Shown here: piece after piece, positions 1-6,956 of the stretch | How the letters are laid out: each line of letters starts with the position of its first letter | Position numbering within the stretch: the first letter of the stretch is position 1 | Notes under the pieces: generated by a model | The model's input: only the letters and a program-made list of their open reading frames with translations | Databases searched by the model: none | Told to the model about the DNA's origin: nothing | Made by a program: the position numbers and the translations under genes | Source: a virus | Virus record (IMG/VR): IMGVR_UViG_3300017708_003351 | Span: 1-34,647 of that record | Reading direction: 5' to 3' (one strand) | Length of the DNA: 34,647 bases

Positions 1-181
1 CCGGCAAATCTTCTTGTTCTGCACCACCCTCCAGGCCCATATCACCATCTTCCATTTCTGGCTCTGCATCACGAATTTGCTCACATGGGCATTCATCGCA
101 ATCACATTTCTTTTCTTCATCTTTTTCACAACCAACAAGTGGCAAAATTAGCATTAGTGCTGTTAATATTAGTTTTTTCAT
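1..181 (-). CDS. Small lipoprotein, partial (runs off left edge)
   Basis: The first 60 codons are visible; the rest lies beyond base 1. The ATG at 181 follows a good AAAGGA ribosome binding site about 7 bases upstream. The N-terminus is a lipoprotein signal peptide: MKK, a hydrophobic stretch, then the lipobox LVGC with the lipidated Cys at residue 18. After it comes a short acidic segment rich in Cys (KKCDCDECPC) followed by Glu/Asp/Gly-rich sequence. I see no known enzyme domain. It is the last visible gene of the small membrane-protein cluster that starts at 3182. An outer-membrane spanin-like lysis role is possible because of the lipidated start and the position after holin-like genes, but there is no direct evidence for it. 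The lipoprotein call is fairly sure; the function is unknown. Confidence 0.7.
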   Translation of the reverse strand, partial: MKKLILTALMLILPLVGCEKDEEKKCDCDECPCEQIRDAEPEMEDGDMGLEGGAEQEDLP

Positions 182-236
182 TTTAAAATCCTTTCAAGAT
201 TTCTTTATTTTATTATAAAACTTAAGATATACATGT

Positions 237-704
237 TTATTTTAACGTCCATTCATCAACTATTTCAGGCAGTATTACATCTGATTCGTTTCTACTCTTA
301 ATAGGATTTTTTCCTCTAAGTATAGAAAGTTCATTAATAACACTATCTTGCAACTCAAACATTTGCTGACGCGCTAACTGAAGTTGTATTTGTGAATCTC
401 TAAGCCTTGCAATCAAAGCTTGCCTATCACCATCACTTTTTGAAAGTTTAGATTTCAATTCATCTATTTCTTCAGGGCTTCTTCCACTCGCAATGATAAT
501 CATCGAAGGTATATTACCAAATAAAATACCAAACAACCCGATTAAAACTTCACGATTACTCTCTTTAAAATCAAATAACGCTAAAAAAATAATCAGCATT
601 ATTATTGTAAATAAGAAAACAACGCTAAATAACCAGCCTCTTGTTTCTCTTTTCTGTTGAACGACTTCTTTATCAGCGCCTTCTGGCTGCTTTTTCAATC
701 CCAT
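237..704 (-). CDS. Two-TM membrane protein with coiled-coil tail
   Basis: About 155 aa from the ATG at 704 (MGLKKQPEGADK); a TTG at 722 would add six residues. Neither start has a strong ribosome binding site, so the start is uncertain. A basic N-terminus precedes two hydrophobic segments (about residues 25-45 and 55-75 from the ATG). A charged, heptad-like helix follows (EELKSKLSKS to FELQDSVINEL). With two membrane passes and a basic N-terminus, both ends are probably cytoplasmic, which argues against an i-spanin (one pass, periplasmic coil). Its 5' end overlaps the 43-codon mini-gene upstream. It lies two genes after the nucleotidyl cyclase, so a membrane effector or partner role is conceivable but unproven. 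I do not recognise the family. Confidence 0.7.
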   Translation of the reverse strand: MGLKKQPEGADKEVVQQKRETRGWLFSVVFLFTIIMLIIFLALFDFKESNREVLIGLFGILFGNIPSMIIIASGRSPEEIDELKSKLSKSDGDRQALIARLRDSQIQLQLARQQMFELQDSVINELSILRGKNPIKSRNESDVILPEIVDEWTLK

Positions 705-804
705 AAGGTTTATCCATTTCAATTCTTGTAATATATAACTGTGTTAAGATAACACTTATTAGAAAACCAATCCAGATGTATTCCAGAATGCTGCTGTTTT
801 TCAT
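673..804 (-). CDS. 43-aa single-pass membrane mini-protein
   Basis: A small ORF, MKNSSILEYIWIGFLISVIL and onward, ending in a basic tail (KAARRR). Its ATG (804-802) overlaps the TGA of the cyclase gene (803-801) in an ATGA junction, typical of translational coupling, with AAGGA about 8 bases before it. One hydrophobic segment covers roughly residues 9-24, followed by a polar basic C-terminus. Its 3' end overlaps the start of the two-TM protein in another frame. I see no family match. The overlap geometry, TM segment and basic tail support a real gene, but its length means it could still be a chance ORF. Confidence 0.5.
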   Translation of the reverse strand: MKNSSILEYIWIGFLISVILTQLYITRIEMDKPYGIEKAARRR

Positions 805-1646
805 TTTATTAAATCCTTGATAAAACATATTAGTAAATCTATATATTCAAATGGTCGTAAAACGAGGTAATCAATATTCCAACTTGCTTTAGCTTGCCCA
901 TTTGAAAGTAAAGGCCAGAAAGTATATATCAAATAACAAAACATTATAAAGCCGATGCGATATAAAAAGTAAAAAAATATTTCACTCCATCGTTTATGTT
1001 TCATTCTTGTTTTTATTTTCTTTGCACCACCAATCCTCTTTGCTTTCTCTGAATCGGGTGGAGGTTGCATTTGTTCCGTAATCAAGCCAACAGCATAAAT
1101 ACGCTCAGGTTCAGAAACACCTTTAAACTTGTATAATCCTACAAGCGCTGATAATGCATTTTTAGGTATAAATGGGTTTTTGTGCCCGTATCTTTTAAAT
1201 ATTGTATAAGCTGAATGTGATAAAAGTATTTGCTCAGATCCACATAAGCTCATTGTTCTTGCTGCTATGTTTTTACCTATACCTTCGATAGCTAATCGTT
1301 TAGCTCCTCCTGATATCATACTTTGTTCTGTTTTAACAATCAGCATACTTTCCCAGTGAATGCCAATCCTGCTCCTAAAAGGAAACTTCTTAACTCTTAA
1401 AAACTTTTTATAAGCAAATGCAAAAGCAATAGCATCTGGCACATTACCAAAATACATCAAAGTGCCATCGCTGTTATCTAACCATTGCCCATTATGTTTC
1501 GTTATTAAACTCATAACGAGCTTATCGTGTGTGGAAAACCAACGTGCAGCAGCATATTTACCGTTCTTTTGAACGAAACGAGTGCTCGCAATAATATCTG
1601 TTATTACAATAGCTATTTCAGCTTCAACAACGTTGTTTTCTTCCAT
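801..1646 (-). CDS. Class III nucleotidyl cyclase with C-terminal membrane anchor
   Basis: A class III adenylate/guanylate-type cyclase domain fills about residues 10-190. The first metal site is ITDIIAST (Asp17). The second is the NSDG loop (Asp60), one residue shorter than the usual GDG loop. The transition-state pair is in GKNIAAR (Asn126 and Arg130, correct four-residue spacing). Family-typical KGVSEPERIYAVG closes the domain. The usual purine-selecting residues are not canonical: the Lys position appears to be Asp57 (or Leu56) and the Asp position Ala119, so the base cannot be predicted as ATP or GTP. After a basic linker there is a hydrophobic segment (about 223-247) and an amphipathic C-terminus, so the enzyme is probably tethered from its C-terminal side. 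The start ATG at 1646 lies 5 bases after the TSP3 gene. The fold is secure; product and role are unknown. A Pycsar-like cyclase or host-signalling manipulator are candidates. Confidence 0.88.
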   Translation of the reverse strand: MEENNVVEAEIAIVITDIIASTRFVQKNGKYAAARWFSTHDKLVMSLITKHNGQWLDNSDGTLMYFGNVPDAIAFAFAYKKFLRVKKFPFRSRIGIHWESMLIVKTEQSMISGGAKRLAIEGIGKNIAARTMSLCGSEQILLSHSAYTIFKRYGHKNPFIPKNALSALVGLYKFKGVSEPERIYAVGLITEQMQPPPDSEKAKRIGGAKKIKTRMKHKRWSEIFFYFLYRIGFIMFCYLIYTFWPLLSNGQAKASWNIDYLVLRPFEYIDLLICFIKDLIK

Positions 1647-1651
1647 AATGT

Positions 1652-2353
1652 TTAATCATCTTTCTTGTTGTTTTTGTTAGGCTTCTCCCAGTTTAAAAAT
1701 AAATAAATAAACCAAAAAAAGAAACCCCACCATAACCAATTCCCACTTCCTTTTTTATAACTTTGATTACAGCCTTCTTTATCATCTAACTCATTAGTAT
1801 GATTTTTATTCCTACTTGTTATGCTATAAGGTTGTTCATCTGATATCCATATAGCTTGCTGTGAATCACGAGGATGCTCTCTGCTTAACTCTTCAAAGCA
1901 ATAACTATTTCCATACATAAATGGGCATTCGTCATCACTGTTTAATAACGTATCACCATCAATATCATCATCACAGTAATCTCCTAAAATATCACCATCC
2001 ATATCTTGCTGATAGGGGTTATGTATTGATAGGCAGTTATCACAAGCATCACCTACACCATCTCCATCTCTATCAAGTTGTTGTGGATTAGGCATTCTCA
2101 TACAATTATCAGATGGATCTTCAATGCCATCATCATCATAATCATCTGCATGTTGATAACTATCACCTAAATCTGTATTTGCTATTAAAACGCTGCCTTT
2201 TCCTCCGCCTCCACCACCACTCTGTTCAGGTGTTCCACAATCTTCAAAGTTGTTATCACATTCATAGCTTTGAGCCCAACTTGGAAATATTTGAATCAGA
2301 TTTATATAGCAGTAAATAAAAACAATAGATATGAATAATAAAACTTTTTTCAT
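1652..2353 (-). CDS. Secreted thrombospondin type-3 repeat protein with CTERM-like tail
   Basis: 233 aa. Residues 1-28 form a signal peptide ([16 protein letters not shown]...). A poly-Gly linker lies at about 45-52. Residues 70-152 carry calcium-binding thrombospondin type-3 repeats with the DxDxDG and DNC patterns ([40 protein letters not shown]). The C-terminus has Gly-Cys (194-195), a Trp/Phe-rich hydrophobic helix (about 206-221) and a Lys/Asn tail. That three-part pattern resembles MYXO-CTERM sorting tails. TSP3 repeats bind calcium and are common in surface proteins of delta-type Gram-negative bacteria. Its ATG overlaps the TGA of the Cys-rich gene upstream (ATGA). It is probably exported and surface or membrane-attached; its purpose in a phage is unknown. 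Host origin is likely. Confidence 0.82.
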   Translation of the reverse strand: MKKVLLFISIVFIYCYINLIQIFPSWAQSYECDNNFEDCGTPEQSGGGGGGKGSVLIANTDLGDSYQHADDYDDDGIEDPSDNCMRMPNPQQLDRDGDGVGDACDNCLSIHNPYQQDMDGDILGDYCDDDIDGDTLLNSDDECPFMYGNSYCFEELSREHPRDSQQAIWISDEQPYSITSRNKNHTNELDDKEGCNQSYKKGSGNWLWWGFFFWFIYLFLNWEKPNKNNKKDD

Positions 2354-2541
2354 TCTTTCTTCTCCAAAGGTTTATGGCATGAGCAGTTATGAGCTAACTC
2401 ATCACATATTCTACAAGGGCAAAAGCTATCTTCTGGCCATTTACAGTTTATTTCTAACTTTCCACAAGGGCATTTGTAATATGTGCATTGGCACTCTATC
2501 TTTTTACAGAGAGCACACACTGTTTTTTCATCAAAAATCAT
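2350..2541 (-). CDS. 63-aa cysteine-rich mini-protein
   Basis: The ATG at 2541 is chosen because GAGGGG sits just upstream and it lies 2 bases after the stop of the holin-like gene. A start at 2580 would sit inside that gene with no clear ribosome binding site. The protein ([14 protein letters not shown]...) has 13 Cys in 63 residues, arranged as CxxC, CxC, CPC, CPCxxC and CxCH, with no signal peptide. The pattern suggests one or more zinc sites in a cytoplasmic protein. It resembles short zinc-ribbon or knuckle proteins in general, but I cannot name a family. It is tightly coupled on both sides: the stop of the gene above is 2 bases away, and its own TGA overlaps the ATG of the TSP3 gene. 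Confidence 0.65.
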   Translation of the reverse strand: MIFDEKTVCALCKKIECQCTYYKCPCGKLEINCKWPEDSFCPCRICDELAHNCSCHKPLEKKE

Positions 2542-2542
2542 A

Positions 2543-2821
2543 TTACCCCTCTTTTTTTGGGGGTTTATCGTCTCTATCAAATATCTCTACGGCTGAACTC
2601 AAGTATTTATCAAGTGAATTTTGCCCTAATATATAACCAATCTGTATTACACCAGCTGTTATTACTGTTGTTATTAAAAAAGTTAGCTCATTTAGCTCCA
2701 GTTTTCCTTTAAGGTGCATTAACTGATATAGGATAATAGCTTTCCATCCGATATCTGCAAACAAATATGCTAAAAACTTTTTGCTTTGCATTGGTGAAAG
2801 TGTTTTTTTATCTTTATTCAT
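2543..2821 (-). CDS. Small two-TM protein, holin-like
   Basis: 92 aa. A basic N-terminus (MNKDKKTLSPMQSKK) is followed by a first hydrophobic segment (about residues 16-34, with Trp26), a short charged loop (KGKLELN), a second hydrophobic segment (about 47-66) and a charged, Pro/Lys-rich C-terminus (DRDDKPPKKEG). Size, two passes and charged ends fit a class II-type holin, which would permeabilise the inner membrane at lysis. No endolysin is in the window, so the call rests on topology and position alone. The ATG (2821) lies inside the end of the HExxH gene, overlapping it by 8 bases, which suggests coupled translation. An alternative is a generic membrane protein of the envelope cassette. 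Confidence 0.6.
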   Translation of the reverse strand: MNKDKKTLSPMQSKKFLAYLFADIGWKAIILYQLMHLKGKLELNELTFLITTVITAGVIQIGYILGQNSLDKYLSSAVEIFDRDDKPPKKEG

Positions 2822-3182
2822 TGTTTCCTCCGAGTGGATAATCTAACCACTTATATGGTTTTCTTTCTTTTAAATAATTTTCGTTAGTATCATTATCGTA
2901 TGCTTCTTGTTCAAATCTTATTGCTAAATAGGATTGCCTATTAAAGCCCTTTTTCTTTAAAACAGCAGCAAACAGATAATCATATAGATATACAATCAAG
3001 AAGCCTATAATCAAAAGCTCTTTGTATTGCATCCAGTGAATTGTTTCGTGCCTTTTAACCTTATCAGATAACTCACCACGACTAAAAACTAAAGGCCCAA
3101 GCGTTATTGCATTTATTTCTATTGGTGCAACCTTGCTCAAAACCTTAGGAACTTTACTGTTTTCAAAAAATACAGGAAACAT
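2814..3182 (-). CDS. Putative membrane-associated HExxH metalloprotease-like protein
   Basis: 122 aa. It has a zinc-peptidase motif RHETIHWMQ (His45, Glu46, His49) and, about 42 residues later, FEQEAY, whose Glu91 or Glu93 could be the third ligand as in gluzincins. Between them lies a hydrophobic segment (about 56-75: LLIIGFLIVYLYDYL). I recall short bacterial proteins of unknown function with the same HExIH, Q, membrane helix, FExEAY order. The C-terminus (YKWLDYPLGG) also fits that group. It lacks a signal peptide, so the active site side is unclear. It sits 12 bases after the last large tail gene and opens the small-gene cluster. It might process a virion or envelope protein, or only bind metal; activity is unproven. 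Confidence 0.65.
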   Translation of the reverse strand: MFPVFFENSKVPKVLSKVAPIEINAITLGPLVFSRGELSDKVKRHETIHWMQYKELLIIGFLIVYLYDYLFAAVLKKKGFNRQSYLAIRFEQEAYDNDTNENYLKERKPYKWLDYPLGGNNE

Positions 3183-3194
3183 TATTAGCTCTTT

Positions 3195-4838
3195 CTAAAA
3201 CTGACGTGAAGGTTCAAGCACCAAAGATTGAGGCCTGAAATCTTGTATTAAAGAGCGAGGCCAATCAGCATCGTGGCCCCAATCTCTTGTTGTAAATTCT
3301 CCTTTTACTCCTGCAACTAAAAACTTAAAGATGTTCGTGCCTCTACCAATATCATCAGCACCTAAATATACGTTAAAATCAATAAAATCTTTATCAATAA
3401 ATCCTGGGTTTATAGGTAAAACAGCTTCATCTAAAACTATTTTAAACTGGCAGCCTGAATCTTTTTCAATCCAGAAAGGTAAAACTCTTGCTGTAACTGT
3501 TTCATTAAGCCAATCTGCGTTTTCACCAAAGAATGTGCCCATATGATATGAGCATCCATACTTAGCCATATAACCAACGCCTGCTGAAGTTGTATTTAAC
3601 TTAAACCAGCGATACTCATATTCTTCATTGCCTAAATCTTTTTCTAAAACAACAAACTTATTTCTATAAGCTTCAACAAATGTTGCTGCTGTAGTTGGAA
3701 CTAAAACTTCTCCACTTGAAGAAACTGTGCAAGGAACTGGAGTTATTGATGAAGCTAATAGATGATACAAATACTGAAATATTACGGGTGTGTTTTGCTT
3801 TTCACCAAACTTTATAACTTTAAAAGCTTTCATCCAATCTTCATCACGCATTTGCCATTTAGGTTTTAAAATATCTAAGTGATTTCTATCGAAAAAGTTA
3901 TAAAGCTGAGCAAATTCACTAACATCAGGCTCCACTCTTGCGTTTTTTCTAATAATGTGTGTAAGAGAAGTTTCTATACCATCAAATGAAACATCTGTTT
4001 TACTCTTGTAATAAAGTTTTTGACGACCAATATAAATATACCCTTTATCTGGAAAGCTTAACGTCGTTTCAACAGGAATGCTTGTAGCACCTTTTTTAAC
4101 TATTGCAGTGGTAACCGTGTAAGAACTTGAAACTGTATAATCCAATACTTCAGCAAAACTCTCTGTTAATACTGCGATTTTACTATCTTCACCTTTTTTA
4201 TAATTTTGAGAAGGCAAATAGTTATCAGAAACTTTACCACGTTTAAGCCAAGCTGGCATTTTGCTTTTTATTGATATTGCAGCATCATATCTATTACGAT
4301 GAACAACAGTAAGTGCATTAAAAATATCTATTCTGTTTAAAAATCCATCACCCCAATAAATCCTTGCATTATACTGGCCTTTAGGCATAACCGGCAAACA
4401 AGCATAAAGTTTATCTTGATTTATTGTTGTATATAGATTTTTTCCTCTTCCTGCAACTCCACTATAAGAAGGAAATATAACGCCATCGTTTGTAATGCTT
4501 TCAAAAACGACACGATATGGGCCTAAGCTTTTATTTTGTGGAAAATTGTTTTCATAAGTATCTTTAAACTTAGCTCTGATAACAGCTATTTGGCCACCGT
4601 TATCACTAAATCTAACATCATCACCATCAACATACGCTCCAATATTTCCGTGTGGGTCGCCAAAGTTTCTTTCGGATGTATTTTTATAAACATAATCTTC
4701 AACTTCATCGAACGGATTATTGATTGTTATACTTTCTGTTGCGCCAAAACCCATGTCGTAATACGTTGGATCTGGCACTGAGTTTGGAGTTCCGAACCCA
4801 ATTTCGTAATTTGTATGAACGATATTAGTAATACCCAT
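3195..4838 (-). CDS. Tail or baseplate-associated structural protein, unassigned
   Basis: 547 aa. It starts at ATG 4838 after GAGAGGAAACAGAT and follows a 95-base spacer. The sequence is rich in aromatic and beta-forming residues, with no signal peptide or TM segment. Features include an N-terminal Gly/Pro/Tyr-rich part (YDMGFGATESITINNPFDEV) and a mid region, residues about 255-290, with an IPVETTLSFPDKGYIYIG pattern as in baseplate or distal tail proteins that bind through beta-sandwiches. A few Cys are scattered. It is the last large gene after the baseplate and fibre genes, so a tail tip, fibre-attachment or receptor-binding role is the best inference. I do not recognise a named family. 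Confidence 0.7.
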   Translation of the reverse strand: MGITNIVHTNYEIGFGTPNSVPDPTYYDMGFGATESITINNPFDEVEDYVYKNTSERNFGDPHGNIGAYVDGDDVRFSDNGGQIAVIRAKFKDTYENNFPQNKSLGPYRVVFESITNDGVIFPSYSGVAGRGKNLYTTINQDKLYACLPVMPKGQYNARIYWGDGFLNRIDIFNALTVVHRNRYDAAISIKSKMPAWLKRGKVSDNYLPSQNYKKGEDSKIAVLTESFAEVLDYTVSSSYTVTTAIVKKGATSIPVETTLSFPDKGYIYIGRQKLYYKSKTDVSFDGIETSLTHIIRKNARVEPDVSEFAQLYNFFDRNHLDILKPKWQMRDEDWMKAFKVIKFGEKQNTPVIFQYLYHLLASSITPVPCTVSSSGEVLVPTTAATFVEAYRNKFVVLEKDLGNEEYEYRWFKLNTTSAGVGYMAKYGCSYHMGTFFGENADWLNETVTARVLPFWIEKDSGCQFKIVLDEAVLPINPGFIDKDFIDFNVYLGADDIGRGTNIFKFLVAGVKGEFTTRDWGHDADWPRSLIQDFRPQSLVLEPSRQF

Positions 4839-4852
4839 ATCTGTTTCCTCTC

Positions 4853-4869
4853 TGTTTTATTTGATGCCT
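4853..4869. repeat. 17-base intergenic repeat, copy 1
   Basis: tgttttatttgatgcct is identical to 24424-24440, about 19.6 kb away. A shorter version (tgttttatgatgcc) lies at 33966-33979. All three are in noncoding spacers just 5' of minus-strand late genes. It could be a regulatory site or processing signal; the function is unknown. Confidence 0.5.
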
Positions 4870-4898
4870 CACCCTATGTTTTACCATAGAGCGTTTAT

Positions 4899-4920
4899 AA
4901 AAGTTTAACCAGGATTAAAC
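4899..4920 (-). terminator. Weak hairpin after the fibre gene, possible terminator
   Basis: Directly after the stop of the fibre gene, the minus strand has a 6-bp inverted repeat GTTTAA / TTAAAC (4915-4920 and 4903-4908) with a 6-base loop, followed by TTTTAT. A second imperfect 7-bp hairpin (CTCTATG / CATAGGG) lies at about 4873-4892. The stem is all A/T except one pair and the T-run is short, so termination would be partial at best. The spacer also carries a 17-base repeat (4853-4869) shared with the spacer after the capsid gene. Confidence 0.3.
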
Positions 4921-4933
4921 GTCGTTATTCATT

Positions 4934-6940
4934 TTAAGCGTAATCTAACTCTTTTTCGCCTTCGAATGAAATGCTTATCTTTTTATCATCTCGAGATGCC
5001 TGAGGTATATTAGTGCAAGTAATACCGAAATATTCACCAGCAGCAATATCCTGATTAATATAAACAGAGTTTTGTGCTTGGCCTAAAGTATTATCTGATC
5101 CACTTGAGTTAGTGATAGTAAATGCGGTTCCAACTAACGTCCAAGTGTTTGCTAATGCTGCAGAATCAGATGCTGCTGTGCATAGTGCAAATTTAAGAGT
5201 TGCATTCATCATATGCCCAACGTGAATATGTGCAGCTTTCCAAGTAATAGTTTTCCCTGAGTTATTCTTAACCCAATATACGCAAGCTTGTTCGTCTGTT
5301 GCATAAGATGCCATATTACTACCAGAGAAAGAAGATGCAACTCCATCAATTTCAGTAAATCCTGTATAAGCTACTCTCTGCTTAGGAGTTCTAAACTCTA
5401 CCTCAGTTTCGTTAGTTGCGTGATCAGTAACGTATAAAACATCACCTTGCTCTCCACTTGCTGAAGGTAGTTCAATAGTATGTGCTGTTCCTTGTTTTCC
5501 TTGAGTAGTTAATGTAACCTTAGATGCTGCACTATTTTGTAATGATAACTTAGCTTCTGTTCCACTTGTTTCTGCTTTTATAATAGTTTCATCTGCACTG
5601 TTAGTAATACTACCTGCTAAAGAACCATTATCTCCTGCAGTAAATAGTAAAGTTCCAGCACTTCCATTATCACCTAAAGTTGCGAAATCCTGAAGAACTA
5701 CATCTTCTATAACCGTTGCTGTTCCTGAAACTGTTAGATTATCATCAATCACAACATCATCATAAAACTTAGCATCGTATGCATATATTTTTTGGACGCG
5801 TTTTGTTGTTGAACCTATATCAAAAGCATTATCTGTAACTGGGATAAAATCATCACCTGCAGATATCTGCCAGTTTGATTCTAAGAATGCACCTGAGCCA
5901 TCTGAAAGTTGTATATCTCTTGCATCACCAACAGAAGCTGAGCCACCACCAACATTTGCATCGATTAAATCTTTAATAGCAGCAGCACTCATTAGTGATG
6001 CATCATTATCAACAAAGCTTTCTCCACTTGTTAATAAAGCTGATGCATTAATATGTGTTGTATCTAAGTTTGCAACGTTAAGAGTAACATCTCCACTTGT
6101 TCCACCACCAGTTAGGCCTAATCCTGCTATAACAGAAGTAATATCACCAGTAAGCATGCTGCCCGGCACCCAAGCACCTGTATCATTATCACCACTATCA
6201 TCAGAAGCTGTTGCATCCCAAACTAAAACTTGGCCAGCAGATGGAGCATTTGTAGTTGTATCAACATCTGCTAATTCTGTTATTGATACTTCATTCATCT
6301 TTTCGAGTGCAGCTGTTTTAACTGTATTTCTTAAAACATTAACTGTTGAAGAAGGTAAGTTTCCGTTAGCATCGTTGCTTCCTAAAACTGTAACTAATAC
6401 TTCAGGTGAAATACAAAAATCTGCACCTGTTGAACTATCAGCTGAGCCAGCTGCTGTTGCTGCTTCAACCTCATTAGCTAACTCCACAACACCTTTAACT
6501 GTTGTGCTTGCATTATCTCCATTTACTGTAAGGTTTTCAACAACATCAACTAACTCCCAATATCTTCCTTGCCATTCTCTTTGAGTTTTAGCAGGTTTAA
6601 CTAAGTCGTGATTTGTTGATAATACTTCAATATCTAAGAAAGAAGATGAAGGTGCAGCAAGTGGATCAACTATGCTTGTAGCACCTGATGATGTATTTTG
6701 TGCTATACAGAATAATCTATAACTACCCCATAAATCTGCACTGAAAGTTGTTGAAGCTGCTCTTGGATTAAGAAGTGCAGCCGTAGTTGAAGGAGGTTTT
6801 CCTAAAAAGTGCCAGCTAAATGCGAAAACTGCTGAGCTATCATCGCTATCTGTAGCGACTGCACTAACTGTGATACTTTCTGGTAAATCTTCTTGATTAG
6901 GCGTTGCGTTTGACGCCGTTAAAGCTAAAGTAATTGCCAT
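4934..6940 (-). CDS. Tail fibre protein with N-terminal PKD/Ig-like domain
   Basis: 668 aa. Residues 1-115 look like a PKD/Ig-type beta-sandwich (alternating hydrophobic strands, SWHFLG, WGSYRLFCIAQN). A linker (KTQREWQGRYWELVDVVENL) follows, then a long Ala/Ser/Thr/Gly/Asp-rich region with trimeric-fibre motifs: FDIGSTTKRVQKIYAYDAKF, VVIDDNLTVSG, and repeated short beta-strands with Asn/Asp turns. The C-terminal 150 residues (about 520-668) form a beta-rich head ending in ISFEGEKELDYA. There is no S74 autocleavage domain here, although that is its usual home. It lies after the baseplate wedge genes, as expected for a fibre that binds the host. Fibre call likely; receptor unknown. Confidence 0.8.
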   Translation of the reverse strand: MAITLALTASNATPNQEDLPESITVSAVATDSDDSSAVFAFSWHFLGKPPSTTAALLNPRAASTTFSADLWGSYRLFCIAQNTSSGATSIVDPLAAPSSSFLDIEVLSTNHDLVKPAKTQREWQGRYWELVDVVENLTVNGDNASTTVKGVVELANEVEAATAAGSADSSTGADFCISPEVLVTVLGSNDANGNLPSSTVNVLRNTVKTAALEKMNEVSITELADVDTTTNAPSAGQVLVWDATASDDSGDNDTGAWVPGSMLTGDITSVIAGLGLTGGGTSGDVTLNVANLDTTHINASALLTSGESFVDNDASLMSAAAIKDLIDANVGGGSASVGDARDIQLSDGSGAFLESNWQISAGDDFIPVTDNAFDIGSTTKRVQKIYAYDAKFYDDVVIDDNLTVSGTATVIEDVVLQDFATLGDNGSAGTLLFTAGDNGSLAGSITNSADETIIKAETSGTEAKLSLQNSAASKVTLTTQGKQGTAHTIELPSASGEQGDVLYVTDHATNETEVEFRTPKQRVAYTGFTEIDGVASSFSGSNMASYATDEQACVYWVKNNSGKTITWKAAHIHVGHMMNATLKFALCTAASDSAALANTWTLVGTAFTITNSSGSDNTLGQAQNSVYINQDIAAGEYFGITCTNIPQASRDDKKISISFEGEKELDYA

Positions 6941-6956
6941 TTTTTATTTCCTCTCC

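Noticed and set aside
237-704. Interpretation as an i-spanin
   Set aside because: It has two membrane segments, which places the coiled coil in the cytoplasm, opposite to an i-spanin.
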